64,000 nucleotides of DNA from Limibacterium fermenti (lineage in GTDB: Bacteria; Bacteroidota; Bacteroidia; Bacteroidales; Dysgonomonadaceae). The stretch lies in contig NZ_CP159486.1 of assembly GCF_041902845.1 (NCBI RefSeq), forward strand, positions 496,001 through 560,000. The letters are read 5' to 3'. Both the position numbers and the translations under genes were made by a program. Shown here one piece after another: positions 47,101 to 54,656 of the stretch. The notes under the pieces are model-generated. The model had not been told where the DNA came from. It made no database searches and saw nothing but the letters and a program-made list of their open reading frames with translations. Position 1 is the stretch's first letter. Each line of letters starts with the position of its first letter.

Positions 47101-47502
47101 GCCTTTTTCGTCGGTGACTTTACCTTTTACGGTGATGGCTTTTTTCTGTTGTTGTACCACTCTCTCCTCCTTTGCCTGCTTTTTCATGATATACACCTGC
47201 CGGCCGTCGATCCTGTAGGTTGTTTGCGTATTTCCGAACAACAGATCAAGGACTTTTTCAATTGGCTGATCATTGACGTTTAGACTGACTTTCCGATTGA
47301 GATCAATGTCATCGTTGTTATAGAAAAAAACCATATCGCTGGTCTTCTCGATAATACGAATAATCTCCCTTACCGACTTATCGGCCTGATGAATGGTAAT
47401 TGGCTGCGCAATTGAACGCCCCGGAGTAAATAATTGCAGGCAACAGATCATAAGAATAACCTGAATTTTTTTTCGCCTGAATTTGAATTTTATTTGCTTC
47501 AT
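44122..47502 (-). CDS. susC: SusC/RagA family TonB-linked outer-membrane protein
   Basis: A 1126-residue receptor. Signal region, then an STN domain (about 35-110: ITIHQADKSVREIIRIIE, NVNDQPIEKVLDLLFG), a carboxypeptidase-regulatory-like beta-sandwich (VKGKVTDEKGESLPGATVII), a plug with the family signature (FWIRGVSSFAGGTNPLVLVDGVPREMNDIEPDEIETFTLLKD is summarised here by its core IRGVSSFAGG and LVLVDGVPR) and a barrel ending in SAGLELTF. The STN domain means it can signal through the FecR protein encoded next to it. It imports large oligosaccharides with energy from TonB. Confidence 0.95.
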   Translation of the reverse strand: MKQIKFKFRRKKIQVILMICCLQLFTPGRSIAQPITIHQADKSVREIIRIIEKTSDMVFFYNNDDIDLNRKVSLNVNDQPIEKVLDLLFGNTQTTYRIDGRQVYIMKKQAKEERVVQQQKKAITVKGKVTDEKGESLPGATVIIVGSTKGVITDVDGVYSIEVSPTDELEFTYIGMEPQKVKVNNDTTLNIILKEKVDELEEITVVGFGRQKKESVVAAITTVKGEELRVPTRSLSTSLAGQFSGLISVQRSGEPGYDNAEFWIRGVSSFAGGTNPLVLVDGVPREMNDIEPDEIETFTLLKDASATSIYGSEGANGVVLITSKRGREQKPSISYRGEVGVLTPIRIPRFANSYDFLTLYNERLTNDGDAKYIDDVELEKYRTGEDPDLYPSVDWWGTLMAKHTSNTRHTLNFRGGGERMRYFVSGAYFAESGLFKQNNEYNNNAGLKRYNLRSNIDINVTPTTFLRVDLSGQYLTTNYPSSSTSGLLSNFVQVPPHVIPAVYSDGTLSRSSDTWVQPYNELMESGYRKEWRTGLQSKVELEQKLDFVTPGLKVKGAVSYDSNSIYYMTRSKTPAAYYAEGRLPNGNLIFNQITNETPFGTPTTSNSGNKNIYIEGSLNYDRAFDKHAVTGMLLYYQKDRQLHNNALAFRKQAWIGRATYAFDNRYLLEGSFGITGSEQFAKGYRYGIFPAVGLGWNITNEPFFPENWLNTLSSLKLRASVGKTGNDNTGGDRFLYKPSFNDDSGYSWGIGSTGTLNNVGGIIEGRFESPSLSWEIEMKRNYGIDLMLFNGKADLQVDYFDNLRTNILMQRKTISGAAGFRQAPWQNFGKVSNKGVDAAFNVHQIIGDWRLSLKGNFTFARNKILEYDEIPQSYPWMAVTGTRLFGLKGLAVDRLYREDDFNILVDANGNKTYTLREGVVHSEMLPNPMPGDILYVDQNGDGVVDTNYDAVQDYVHPTVPEIMYGFGINATYKGIYVSLFFQGAGNTSLNLNNQPHLFQPFSEAIYNSSVRQEIIESRWTEANPSQDVFFPRISFKNKTNTNSTLNSWFFRDASYLRLKTVELGYTIPEKMAAKVLMKQARIYVMGQNVALLYDKVKMFDPELGNSGAGARYPLTATWSAGLELTF

Positions 47503-47565
47503 GATTTTATTAAATAAATGAATGAATTAAACTTAAGTTCGGATTTTTAAATATTGAATCTGAAA

Positions 47566-48765
47566 TTATTGATTAAACTGTATTCTGTATTCGTTGTCCT
47601 TTACGCCGAAATTAAACGACGCGATTTGAGACAGGTTGTTGAGTAAACGGGAGAGGTCGTCTTTCAACTCCAGTTTACCCGAGCACAGTATTCGGGATGG
47701 TTCCGAGGGAAAGATCATGGTCACATTGTAATAACGTGCCAACTGTTGAAGAATGTTCTCGATAGGCTCATTCTGAAATATATAAATGCCGTCACGCCAC
47801 GAAGTGTATATCTCCGTATCGACTGTTTCTACGCTGATCCCATTTTGAGTATAGGTATATGCCTGATTGGGGACTAATCGGGTGTTTACGCCGTTCTGCT
47901 TAACATCGACCGCTCCGTTCACTAAGACCACTCTTTTAAAGGCGTCATCTTTGTAAGCCGACAAATTGAAAGAAGTGCCGAGCACCTGAATCTCCAGTTT
48001 ATCTGTTTTCACCACGAAAGGCCGACTTTGATCCCGTTGTACTTCGGCGTATACTTCCCCGTCTACATAAATCTCCCTTTTATTTTCGGGAAAAGTAGCC
48101 GGATAGATCACCGAAGTGCCGGCATTTACCCACAATGAAGTCCCGTCGGCAAGCGTTAAGAAGGCCCGTTTTGCATACGGTACGGATAGCTGGTTATAAG
48201 AAACTTTCGCAACCGAAGGGAGTGTTGTTCCGGTACTTACCGCTTCACTGTTAACGGTGAATGATCCCGTGCTGTCGTATTTTATATCGGCTTCTTTGCC
48301 ATCAATTTCCAATTGACTGTCTTCCGTAACGATGCGTATTTCCTTCTGATTTTGCGGTTGATGAAGCGCTTGAAATTGGGCATAGTCGATATCCGAACTA
48401 TCGGACACGTTTTTCCTCTCCAACAGAAAGGTGATGGATAATCCTATGATAACGGCACTACAAGCTGCAATAGCGAGATATTTATACCGGTGTATTGCTT
48501 TCTGTTTCTTGTCCGGCGAATTTCGCGTTGTTTCGATTCGTTTCCACAGCCGGTCTTTCCGCTCCTGTGGTATCTCGCGCCGGCTTTTCCGTATGGTGTC
48601 CAATAACATATTGGCGGAAATATATTCATTGATATCGATCTCCTTCCGGTCAATAAGCTCCGACCAGAAAAGTTTGCTCTCCGTAGTGGGGGAGATCATC
48701 GATTCAATGAAAAAATCATCATCGAGGAAATCAATATCTTTATAGTGGCTATAATCTGTTTTCAT
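47566..48765 (-). CDS. FecR family anti-sigma factor
   Basis: A 399-residue protein. A cytoplasmic N-terminal part (1 to about 85), one membrane helix (YLAIAACSAVIIGLSITFLL, about 90-109), then a periplasmic FecR domain with SVPYAKRAFLTLADGTSLWVNAGT, RPFVVKTDKLEIQVLGTSFNL and a C-terminal STN-like domain (DUF4974) from about residue 320. It holds the ECF sigma factor until the STN domain of SusC reports substrate. It overlaps the sigma gene by 4 bp and precedes susC by 63 bp, the usual order. Confidence 0.93.
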   Translation of the reverse strand: MKTDYSHYKDIDFLDDDFFIESMISPTTESKLFWSELIDRKEIDINEYISANMLLDTIRKSRREIPQERKDRLWKRIETTRNSPDKKQKAIHRYKYLAIAACSAVIIGLSITFLLERKNVSDSSDIDYAQFQALHQPQNQKEIRIVTEDSQLEIDGKEADIKYDSTGSFTVNSEAVSTGTTLPSVAKVSYNQLSVPYAKRAFLTLADGTSLWVNAGTSVIYPATFPENKREIYVDGEVYAEVQRDQSRPFVVKTDKLEIQVLGTSFNLSAYKDDAFKRVVLVNGAVDVKQNGVNTRLVPNQAYTYTQNGISVETVDTEIYTSWRDGIYIFQNEPIENILQQLARYYNVTMIFPSEPSRILCSGKLELKDDLSRLLNNLSQIASFNFGVKDNEYRIQFNQ

Positions 48766-49358
48766 TTTTTATTTTTATCCGAGTAAGACGAAGATGAAGT
48801 ATCATTATTTCGAATCCTTAAAACCGCTCTGTGTATTAAAGTCTTCACCGATTGATAATTGATTTGCATAATTTCCGATATCTCATCATAAGATAGCCCG
48901 TCGATAAAACGCAAGTGAACGGCTTCCCGTTGATGGCGGGTCAGGCCTGATAACAAGCAGTTGACTCGTTTTTTTTTATCGTTTTCCTCTTCATTCTCGA
49001 TCCAAAGTTCCTGGCTGTTTTTTTCGGCTAATAACTCTGTCGTATCATTTAAAATCTCCACAAAGCGTTTATTTCCCTGTAATAAAAATAAGAGCCGGTG
49101 ACGGAATGCCGTTCGTAAATAGTGTTTTAAGTTGGAGATGCCTGCAAACCGCTTCTCCTTTGTATACACATCGATAAACACATCATGAATAGCATCTTCT
49201 ATGATGCCGATATCGGAATGAATCGACAGGCCGTACGCATAGAGGTCGTCCGCGTATGTTCGATACATAAACGCCAGTAAATCTCCGTTTCCATCAAACG
49301 TCGCATCTTGACCGGATCGGATTATACGGTCTTCCTTTTTCTTCAAATCTATCTCCAT
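48762..49358 (-). CDS. ECF-type RNA polymerase sigma-70 factor
   Basis: A 198-residue sigma factor. Region 2 covers about residues 25-90 (LLAFMYRTYADDLYAYG, AIHDVFIDVYTKE) and region 4 about 130-185 (LTRHQREAVHLRFIDGLSYDEISEIMQINYQSVKTLIHRAVLRIR), a clear helix-turn-helix. It directs transcription of the PUL when released by the FecR protein. It is the first gene of the leftward block. The 264-bp region in front of it holds no gene, and I saw no convincing promoter there. Confidence 0.94.
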   Translation of the reverse strand: MEIDLKKKEDRIIRSGQDATFDGNGDLLAFMYRTYADDLYAYGLSIHSDIGIIEDAIHDVFIDVYTKEKRFAGISNLKHYLRTAFRHRLLFLLQGNKRFVEILNDTTELLAEKNSQELWIENEEENDKKKRVNCLLSGLTRHQREAVHLRFIDGLSYDEISEIMQINYQSVKTLIHRAVLRIRNNDTSSSSYSDKNKK

Positions 49359-49622
49359 GATGTTTATCCAATATTACATGCTGTATAAAATTTAATATTC
49401 AGTATACAGATTATTCATCTAAAGGCTCCATCTTTTACGGTATTTACAAATTTCTGTTTTTTTGTTTTTATATATAAGGGAAAAATATAGGGAAATAGTA
49501 TTCAATTTAATTGTTAAAAATGCAAATGTGCTTGATTTTGGTGATATAAGGATAATAAGGGCGATTGCGGATCGGATTCGCAATGACGAAAAGGGCAATG
49601 GCCGGGGCTTATAGATGTCGGG

Positions 49623-49847
49623 CTATGATATGATTATTAAAAAAGTACGGTTTTTCCCATTCTCAATCCGCGAGATTTGTGCCCGTTGTACTCCTATCAG
49701 CTTGCCTGGTTCTTCCTGTGTAAGGTTTTTAGATTGTCTTGCCTGCTTAATGGATTCCCCTATTAGGAAAGAATTTACTTCTGTATCGTATGCATCCCGT
49801 TCGTGAGTTCCTTCTACCCCTATCACTTTGTCAAGCATTTCTTCCAT
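49623..49847 (-). CDS. Truncated XRE-family helix-turn-helix antitoxin
   Basis: A 74-residue protein. Its core IGESIKQARQSKNLTQEEPGKLIGVQRAQISRIENGKN is a HTH_3 DNA-binding domain of HigA-type antitoxins. Relatives continue for another 20-30 residues after the ENGKN motif, whereas this one ends with the unrelated RTFLIIIS, so the C-terminus is lost. EEPGK has a proline where a leucine is usual in helix 2. The start codon follows directly on the stop of the ancestral vapC frame, so it is in the same transcript as vapBC. No toxin partner of its own was found, which makes it a probable remnant. Confidence 0.65.
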   Translation of the reverse strand: MEEMLDKVIGVEGTHERDAYDTEVNSFLIGESIKQARQSKNLTQEEPGKLIGVQRAQISRIENGKNRTFLIIIS

Positions 49848-50259
49848 CTAAAACTCATACAGTGTAATTGGCAAATATTTCTGATAGCTTAGAAAATCAT
49901 GATCTTCAGTAAATATCTTCCATCTGTTTTTTTGCGGCGACTGCACATATCAGAAAGTCAGTATGTGACCCTTGTATACCATTCTTTCTACAAAGGTTTG
50001 AATATTCGGCTGCTAATTCAAAATCTGCTGTTTGAATCCCATAATCTGTAAAAACAGTCATTCTCCTCCGTAAGTTCTCAAATACATTCGGATCGGAAAT
50101 TCCAGACAATAACTCCTGTCTGACAGGCCCGATGATAGCAATTCGTAATTCTCGTATTAATGATGCCAACTCATTGGCTACAGCAAATTCTCTTTCACCG
50201 AGCTTGCTACGCCTGAAAGCTAAAGACCATACGGACGTATCGACCAATACATCTCTCAT
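49848..50259 (-). pseudogene. vapC: VapC-type PIN-domain ribonuclease toxin, frameshifted near its C-terminus
   Basis: From ATG 50259 the frame encodes MRDVLVDTSVWSLAFRR with the first PIN aspartate (D7), a conserved glutamate in VRQELLSG, and an aspartate in GSHTDFLICAVAA, then stops at 49906 after 117 codons. One missing base near 49909-49915 accounts for this: in the next frame the sequence reads FTEDHDF followed by LSYQKYLPITLYEF to a stop at 49848. FTEDHDF is the fourth acidic motif of PIN nucleases. Without it the toxin is probably inactive, though the three earlier acidic residues remain. It overlaps vapB by 4 bp. Confidence 0.8.
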
Positions 50260-50462
50260 TTTCGGTCACGCAATTTTTTATAGTCATAATCGGAAGCGTA
50301 ATCGACCGTATGGAACATTTTTATCACTTTTTCCGTTTCCCGTTTTGTAATAAACTCTTCCAACGCCAATTCCACCGTATCCTTTTGCGTTTTTAGACCT
50401 CCAATGGAATGCGCCTTTTTTAATAGTATATTATCTATTGGCAAATTTGTTTCCATAAACAA
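50256..50462 (-). CDS. vapB: VapB-type antitoxin
   Basis: A 68-residue protein. The N-terminal ribbon-helix-helix-like segment (METNLPIDNILLKKAHSIGGLKTQKDTVELALEEFI) is the DNA-binding part of the VapB type in Bacteroidetes. The C-terminal stretch (VIKMFHTVDYASDYDYKKLR) is the toxin-binding tail. It is translationally coupled to vapC by a 4-bp overlap. It normally neutralises VapC and represses the operon. It seems complete, while the toxin downstream is broken. Confidence 0.75.
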   Translation of the reverse strand: MFMETNLPIDNILLKKAHSIGGLKTQKDTVELALEEFITKRETEKVIKMFHTVDYASDYDYKKLRDRK

Positions 50463-50584
50463 TGCAATTTAGTAGTTTCCTGCAAAATTACATGAATTTT
50501 TGTCCATATCCAAACGCATGGAATAAGAATTTGTTTATAATTATTACTTATGAGCGTGAGCGTTACACCGGTCGATGCTTCCGG

Positions 50585-51400
50585 TTATGGTTTCTCTTGA
50601 TTGCCGTCGCGCAGGCGCCGTTCGGAGACGGGGAAGACGACCGGCTTACCCGATACCGGATTGGTTTTCACAATGACGACCGTGTTATATACGTGTTCGA
50701 TATGTTCGTAAGTAAGCACCTCTTCGGGGAGGCCCTGGCAATAGGTCGTTCCGTCTTTCATCATCAGCAGGAAATCGCAATATTCGGCCGCGAGCGAAAG
50801 GTCGTGCACGATCATCATCACGGTCAGCTTCATTTCTTCGTTCATGCGTTGTATCAGGTTCAAGAACTGCATTTGATGGGTGATGTCGAGGTGTGAGGTC
50901 GGTTCGTCGAGCAGCAGCAATCGCGGGTGTTGCGAGAGGGCGGAGGCGATGTTTGCCATTTGCTGTTCACCCCCGCTCAATTCCTCCATCGACTTGTGGC
51001 GCAGCCGGTAGGTGTTGGTAAGTTGCATATAATGATGCGCGATCTCGATATCCTCTTTGCGGTCGAAAAACTGAAACTGCCGCCGGAAAGGGAGCCGCCC
51101 CATCAATACGTATTCCTCCACAGTAAGGTCGGCGATTTGCGAGAACTGCGATACGATGGCGAGTTTTTGCGCTTTTTCGCGCCAGGAAAGTGTCGACAGG
51201 TCTTCCCCTTCAAGCAGGATGCGGCCTGTTTTCAACGGCAAAGAACCGGATATTCCTCTGAAAAGGGTGGTTTTCCCCGATCCGTTGGGGCCGATAATGC
51301 CGGCAAACGATCCTTCGGCAAGCGTCAGCCGGATGTCGTGTGTCCGGAAGCCGTTGCCATATCCGCAAGAGAGGTTTTGTATATCGAGAAAAGAAGACAT
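50585..51400 (-). CDS. btuD: Cobalamin/iron-siderophore-type ABC transporter ATP-binding protein (BtuD-like)
   Basis: About 271 residues, the ATPase of a FecCD-type importer. Walker A GPNGSGKTT, signature LSGGEQQMA and Walker B LLLLDEPTSHLD are all present, with the switch histidine in MIVHDLSLAAEYCD. I take the ATG at 51400, which leads directly into the conserved strand; an earlier in-frame ATG at 51439 would add sequence encoded by repeats. Sequence alone does not separate B12 from haem or siderophore import; the neighbours btuC, cobA and btuF point to B12. It is the last gene of this group. Confidence 0.88.
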   Translation of the reverse strand: MSSFLDIQNLSCGYGNGFRTHDIRLTLAEGSFAGIIGPNGSGKTTLFRGISGSLPLKTGRILLEGEDLSTLSWREKAQKLAIVSQFSQIADLTVEEYVLMGRLPFRRQFQFFDRKEDIEIAHHYMQLTNTYRLRHKSMEELSGGEQQMANIASALSQHPRLLLLDEPTSHLDITHQMQFLNLIQRMNEEMKLTVMMIVHDLSLAAEYCDFLLMMKDGTTYCQGLPEEVLTYEHIEHVYNTVVIVKTNPVSGKPVVFPVSERRLRDGNQEKP

Positions 51401-51407
51401 ATAAAAA

Positions 51408-51435
51408 AGTATGATGTGTGAAGTATGATGTATGT
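51408..51435. repeat. Heptamer array between btuC and btuD
   Basis: Four 7-bp units: AGTATGA, TGTGTGA, AGTATGA, TGTATGT. The array ends exactly where the btuC stop codon (51436-51438) begins. Confidence 0.65.
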
Positions 51436-52455
51436 TCAAACGTTTCTTGCCTTTAGTTCTTTCCGTTTCGTGTTATTCAACAACAGAATAAATGCCACGC
51501 CGCCCACAATGCCGGTAATCACGCCGATAGGCAGTTCGTTAGGTGCGATGATGGTTCGTGCCAGTACATCGCATAAGATCAGAAACGTGCTGCCGCTAAG
51601 GAAGGATGCGATTAATAATATCCGGTAATCGGTTCCCACCCAAAGGCGGACGATGTGAGGAATGACCAGTCCCACGAAACCGATGATGCCCGCCACCGAT
51701 ATGCAGGCGCCTGTCAGGAGCGAGGTGATGATGAACAGGATACGGATGACGCCGTTGGCGTTGAACCCTAAATGGCGGGCTTTTTCTTCGCCTAACCGGA
51801 GGGCATTGAGGGGCATTACGAACAGATACGACACGAGCAGGCAGAACACCGAAAGCACAACCATCAACGTGATCATCGTGCTGTTCGATTCGTTGAGCGA
51901 GCCCATGATCCAGAAGACGATGCCGTGGATGTTTTCGGCCGAAGTCACGGACATCAGGAACATCATCAGCGAGGAAGAAATAAAGCTGATCATTACGCCG
52001 ATAAGGAGCATCCGGTTGACGCTCAAGCCGCCTTTTCCCAAGCTGAGCGTATAGACCAGGAAGATGGTTGCAAAGGCGCCGATGAATCCCGCCAGCGGGA
52101 GGAACAGGACGTTGAGCAGGCGCAAGCCTGACACAATGGCAAACGTAACGCCCAGTGAAGCCCCGCCGGAAATACCCAGTGTATACGGTTCGACGAGCGG
52201 ATTGCGGTAAATGCCTTGCAGAATGGCTCCGGCAAGGCTCAGGCTTCCGCCGATGGCAAAGCCGAGCAAGGTGCGCGGAATACGGATATAGGCCAACACG
52301 CCATACTCAGTGCTTTCTTTGTCGGCGAGTAGGCGGGGGATATCGGCAAAAGGAATGGATATTTCGCCCATCCCCAGCGACAATAGAGCCGCGCCGGTCA
52401 AAGCCGCCAGTAATAAAAGCACATATATCGCCCACCGTCCTTGTTCTTGCTGCAT
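51436..52455 (-). CDS. btuC: FecCD-family ABC transporter permease (BtuC-like)
   Basis: A 339-residue inner-membrane protein of the FecCD family with about ten helices. Diagnostic segments are RIPRTLLGFAIGGSLSLAGAILQGIYRNPLVEPYTLGISGGASLG (the first cytoplasmic coupling region, seen here by its cores RIPRTLLGF and NPLVEPYTLG) and the late GLVIPHIVRLWVGTDYR. It forms the channel through which the BtuF-bound corrinoid passes, paired with BtuD. It lies between the toxin-antitoxin remnant and btuD. Confidence 0.9.
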   Translation of the reverse strand: MQQEQGRWAIYVLLLLAALTGAALLSLGMGEISIPFADIPRLLADKESTEYGVLAYIRIPRTLLGFAIGGSLSLAGAILQGIYRNPLVEPYTLGISGGASLGVTFAIVSGLRLLNVLFLPLAGFIGAFATIFLVYTLSLGKGGLSVNRMLLIGVMISFISSSLMMFLMSVTSAENIHGIVFWIMGSLNESNSTMITLMVVLSVFCLLVSYLFVMPLNALRLGEEKARHLGFNANGVIRILFIITSLLTGACISVAGIIGFVGLVIPHIVRLWVGTDYRILLIASFLSGSTFLILCDVLARTIIAPNELPIGVITGIVGGVAFILLLNNTKRKELKARNV

Positions 52456-52544
52456 TTTTATATCCTTGTTTTACCGGAAGCGATCTCCATGACAACCATT
52501 TATATAATTTCTAAAACACCATATTCAGTCGAGTAAATAAATGA

Positions 52545-52730
52545 TTATATTTGCGACTTATTGGTTATGATTAATTGTTCGATATATTTCCGGTTTTGAT
52601 TTCCCGTACGTAATAAAATTACTTTAGGCGGAAATCCTTTTGTACTGGACAGATGCAAAAAGTCTTCATCATTGGTTACGATAAGCATTTTCTGTGATAA
52701 GTTTGCGTCAAGCAATAGCCGGATTCGCAT
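52545..52730 (-). pseudogene. DUF5615 PIN-like toxin with internal deletion
   Basis: From ATG 52730 a 61-residue frame begins MRIRLLLDANLS and continues directly into LIVTNDEDFLHLSSTKGFPPKVILLRTGNQ. These are the first and last parts of DUF5615 PIN-like proteins, which normally are about 110 residues; roughly 40 residues between them, including helices and a middle acidic residue, are missing. The frame is preserved across the deletion. It overlaps the DUF433 antitoxin gene by 23 bp. The nuclease is probably inactive. Confidence 0.72.
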
Positions 52731-52962
52731 TGTCAATCGAAATTGTTTTGATAAGAGTATCTCTGTCTGCCGCAAAGCGTAATGCTGCACGAATATGAAT
52801 TTCTGTGAGGTTGGGGTAATCATGGAGAATATCTTCATGAGACATACCCGAAGCAAGCCATTGAAGAATGTCCGTAACGGTTATCCGCGTGCCTTTTATA
52901 CACGGTTTTCCAAAACGGATTTCCGGGTTGATTGAAATATAAGAAGCCAAATTATTATCCAT
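52708..52962 (-). CDS. DUF433 domain antitoxin
   Basis: An 84-residue protein with the complete DUF433 signature: ISINPEIRFGKPCIKGTRITVTDILQWLASGMSHEDILHDYPNLTEIHIRAALRFAADR, a winged-helix-like DNA-binding fold. DUF433 proteins are the antitoxin partners of DUF5615 PIN-like toxins, and one lies directly downstream. It has split the cobA-btuC part of the B12 transport group, in the same orientation, so the group may still be co-transcribed. Confidence 0.78.
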   Translation of the reverse strand: MDNNLASYISINPEIRFGKPCIKGTRITVTDILQWLASGMSHEDILHDYPNLTEIHIRAALRFAADRDTLIKTISIDNANPAIA

Positions 52963-53076
52963 AATTATTTGAATGATTAATTGCTAACGAAATGAAGTAT
53001 CGAAAGCAAAGTTATATCTTTTTTACCTTTTGACAAAAATAAAAGCGTCAGGACAAAAAGGCGTGTAGCCGTTTTA

Positions 53077-53607
53077 TCAATATTCAATTCCCTTCCTACT
53101 GCGGATCTTACGGTCGTAAGGATGTTTCAGCTTTTTGCAGAATGTGACGTAGTCAGCCAGCGCCATGACGTTTTCGGTGGCAGCCCTTCCCGTTAACACG
53201 AGTTCCGTATCCTGCGGCTTGTCTTTGATGAAGTCCAGCAGGATCGATTCGTCGAGATAGCGGTCGCGGACGGAGATCAGGATCTCGTCCATAATCAGTA
53301 AATCGAACGACTCTTCGGCCAGCTTGTTCCGGAGCGTTTGAATGGCTTCGGGCACTTCCTTCTTTATTTGTTCTTCGTCGATGCTTTTGTCGAGATGAGG
53401 ATGCCCGATGGCGAAATTCAGCACGGTCGCCCCGAGTTTTTTCAGGCTTTCCATTTCGGCATACCCGTATTTTGCGGGATCTTTATGGAACGAGCAGTAG
53501 CACACTTTAAAGCCGCTTCCCAAGGCGCGGGTTGCCAAGCCGACAGCAGCCGTTGTCTTGCCTTTACCGTCGCCGGTATATATATGTATCAATCCAAGCT
53601 TTTTCAT
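53077..53607 (-). CDS. cobA: Cob(I)yrinic acid a,c-diamide adenosyltransferase (CobA/BtuR type)
   Basis: A 176-residue enzyme with the P-loop IYTGDGKGKTTAAVGLA near the N-terminus, DLLIMDEI (Walker B-like) around residue 105 and VLTGRAATENVMALADYVT, all typical of the CobA/CobO/BtuR family. It transfers the 5'-deoxyadenosyl group of ATP to the cobalt of reduced corrinoids after uptake, making the substrate for CobU and CobS. Normal length is about 175-200. It follows btuF and precedes the toxin-antitoxin remnant. Confidence 0.93.
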   Translation of the reverse strand: MKKLGLIHIYTGDGKGKTTAAVGLATRALGSGFKVCYCSFHKDPAKYGYAEMESLKKLGATVLNFAIGHPHLDKSIDEEQIKKEVPEAIQTLRNKLAEESFDLLIMDEILISVRDRYLDESILLDFIKDKPQDTELVLTGRAATENVMALADYVTFCKKLKHPYDRKIRSRKGIEY

Positions 53608-53614
53608 TATGAAT

Positions 53615-53711
53615 GTCTGATGTCTGATGTCTAATCTCGCCGGTCATCGGTCGCCGGTCTTCGGTCTTCAGTCGCCGGTCTCCAACCTCCAACCTCTAAT
53701 CTCCAGTCATT
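53615..53711. repeat. Heptamer array overlapping the 3' end of btuF
   Basis: Fourteen 7-bp units in register, for example GTCTGAT, GTCTAAT, GTCATCG, GTCGCCG, GTCTTCG, GTCTCCA, ACCTCCA, ATCTCCA, GTCATTA. It contains the btuF stop codon (53696-53698), so the last codons of BtuF derive from the array. Confidence 0.85.
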
Positions 53712-54529
53712 AATTTATTCATTGTCTCTATTGTTTGGACAAACGTGATGGGCGTCGGTTGGCAGGCGATTTCCGAGTCGATGATGTAGACGTGATTGTC
53801 TCGTACCGCTTTCAGATTCGTGTACCGCTTCCAGGTCTTCATCTCTTCGTCCCCGACGATCCCCATCGTGACGATAAAGATATAATCGGGGTTTTTGGCC
53901 ACTACAAACTCGCGTGTGACGGCGCCTTGTGTGAGGCCCTTCGCAATATTCCCGCCCCCCAGCAACGTCATATAGTCATTCATAAACGTGTTGGGTATGA
54001 CGGTGAACAAGGGGTTGGCGCCGATTTGAAAAAACATTTTCGGCTTGTTGAGGCGTGAGATGCGTCGAGCAATCTGTTGTATTTTCTGTTGACTTTCCGA
54101 TACCGTTTTTTTTGCCCGATGTTCCGCCCCTACCCATTTCCCCAGAAGGATGAATTGTTCGCAGATTTCCTGAAAGGAGCGGGGAGAGGCGAAGACTTCC
54201 ACTTTTATTCCCATTTTGCGCAGCAATTCCAAATCTTTCGGGCTCGTAAGCCCCGAAGCGATGACCAAGTCGGGTTTCAGGCTGACGATTTTTTCGATAT
54301 TCGCCTTTACGGCAGAGGCGACAACCGGTTTGTGGTCGTTTTTAGCCGCCGTACAGTAACTCGTGCATCCCACCAGTTTGTCTTGCGCATCCAAATAATA
54401 CAAGCTTTGCGTGACGGACGGCGCCAACGAGATTATTTTCGAATAAGACGCCTGTCCGAAAGCGAGGGTTACCCATGCGAAAAACAGTATCGATACAATA
54501 AACTTTTTATTGCTATGTACTGACTTCAT
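53696..54529 (-). CDS. btuF: Corrinoid ABC transporter substrate-binding protein (BtuF-like)
   Basis: A 277-residue exported protein (signal peptide to about residue 26, no lipobox, so free in the periplasm). It is a class III periplasmic binding protein with the typical start SKIISLAPSVTQSLYYLDAQDKLVGCTSYC, the long rigid helix in the middle (SESQQKIQQIARRISRL) and NPDYIFIVTMG in the second lobe. BtuF proteins carry a corrinoid from BtuB to BtuCD. Iron-siderophore binding proteins share the fold; assignment relies on the cobA and btuC neighbours. The gene begins about 127 bp after the PP-loop gene ends, and a heptamer array lies in that gap. Confidence 0.85.
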   Translation of the reverse strand: MKSVHSNKKFIVSILFFAWVTLAFGQASYSKIISLAPSVTQSLYYLDAQDKLVGCTSYCTAAKNDHKPVVASAVKANIEKIVSLKPDLVIASGLTSPKDLELLRKMGIKVEVFASPRSFQEICEQFILLGKWVGAEHRAKKTVSESQQKIQQIARRISRLNKPKMFFQIGANPLFTVIPNTFMNDYMTLLGGGNIAKGLTQGAVTREFVVAKNPDYIFIVTMGIVGDEEMKTWKRYTNLKAVRDNHVYIIDSEIACQPTPITFVQTIETMNKLMTGD

Positions 54530-54586
54530 ATTTCATTGTTTTTTATTACTCAAAGTTTTACACGTTATTTCATCCGGCAGTTTGGA

Positions 54587-54656
54587 GTCTCCGGTCATCG
54601 GTCTCCAGTCATCAGTCATCGGTCTCCGGTCTCCAATCTCCAACCTCTATCCTCTA
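54587..54656. repeat. Heptamer array abutting the PP-loop ATPase stop codon
   Basis: Ten 7-bp units such as GTCTCCG, GTCATCG, GTCTCCA, GTCATCA, ATCTCCA, ACCTCTA. It ends directly at the stop codon of the next gene (54657-54659) and uses the same unit family as 53615-53711. Confidence 0.82.

Noticed and set aside
52731..52856. Longer start for the DUF5615-like frame
   Set aside because: This part is antisense-free but out of frame with DUF433 and unlike any PIN-like N-terminus; the recognised MRIRLLLDANLS start is at 52730.
53615..53711. CRISPR-like array
   Set aside because: Units are only 7 bp with no spacers and no cas genes are present.
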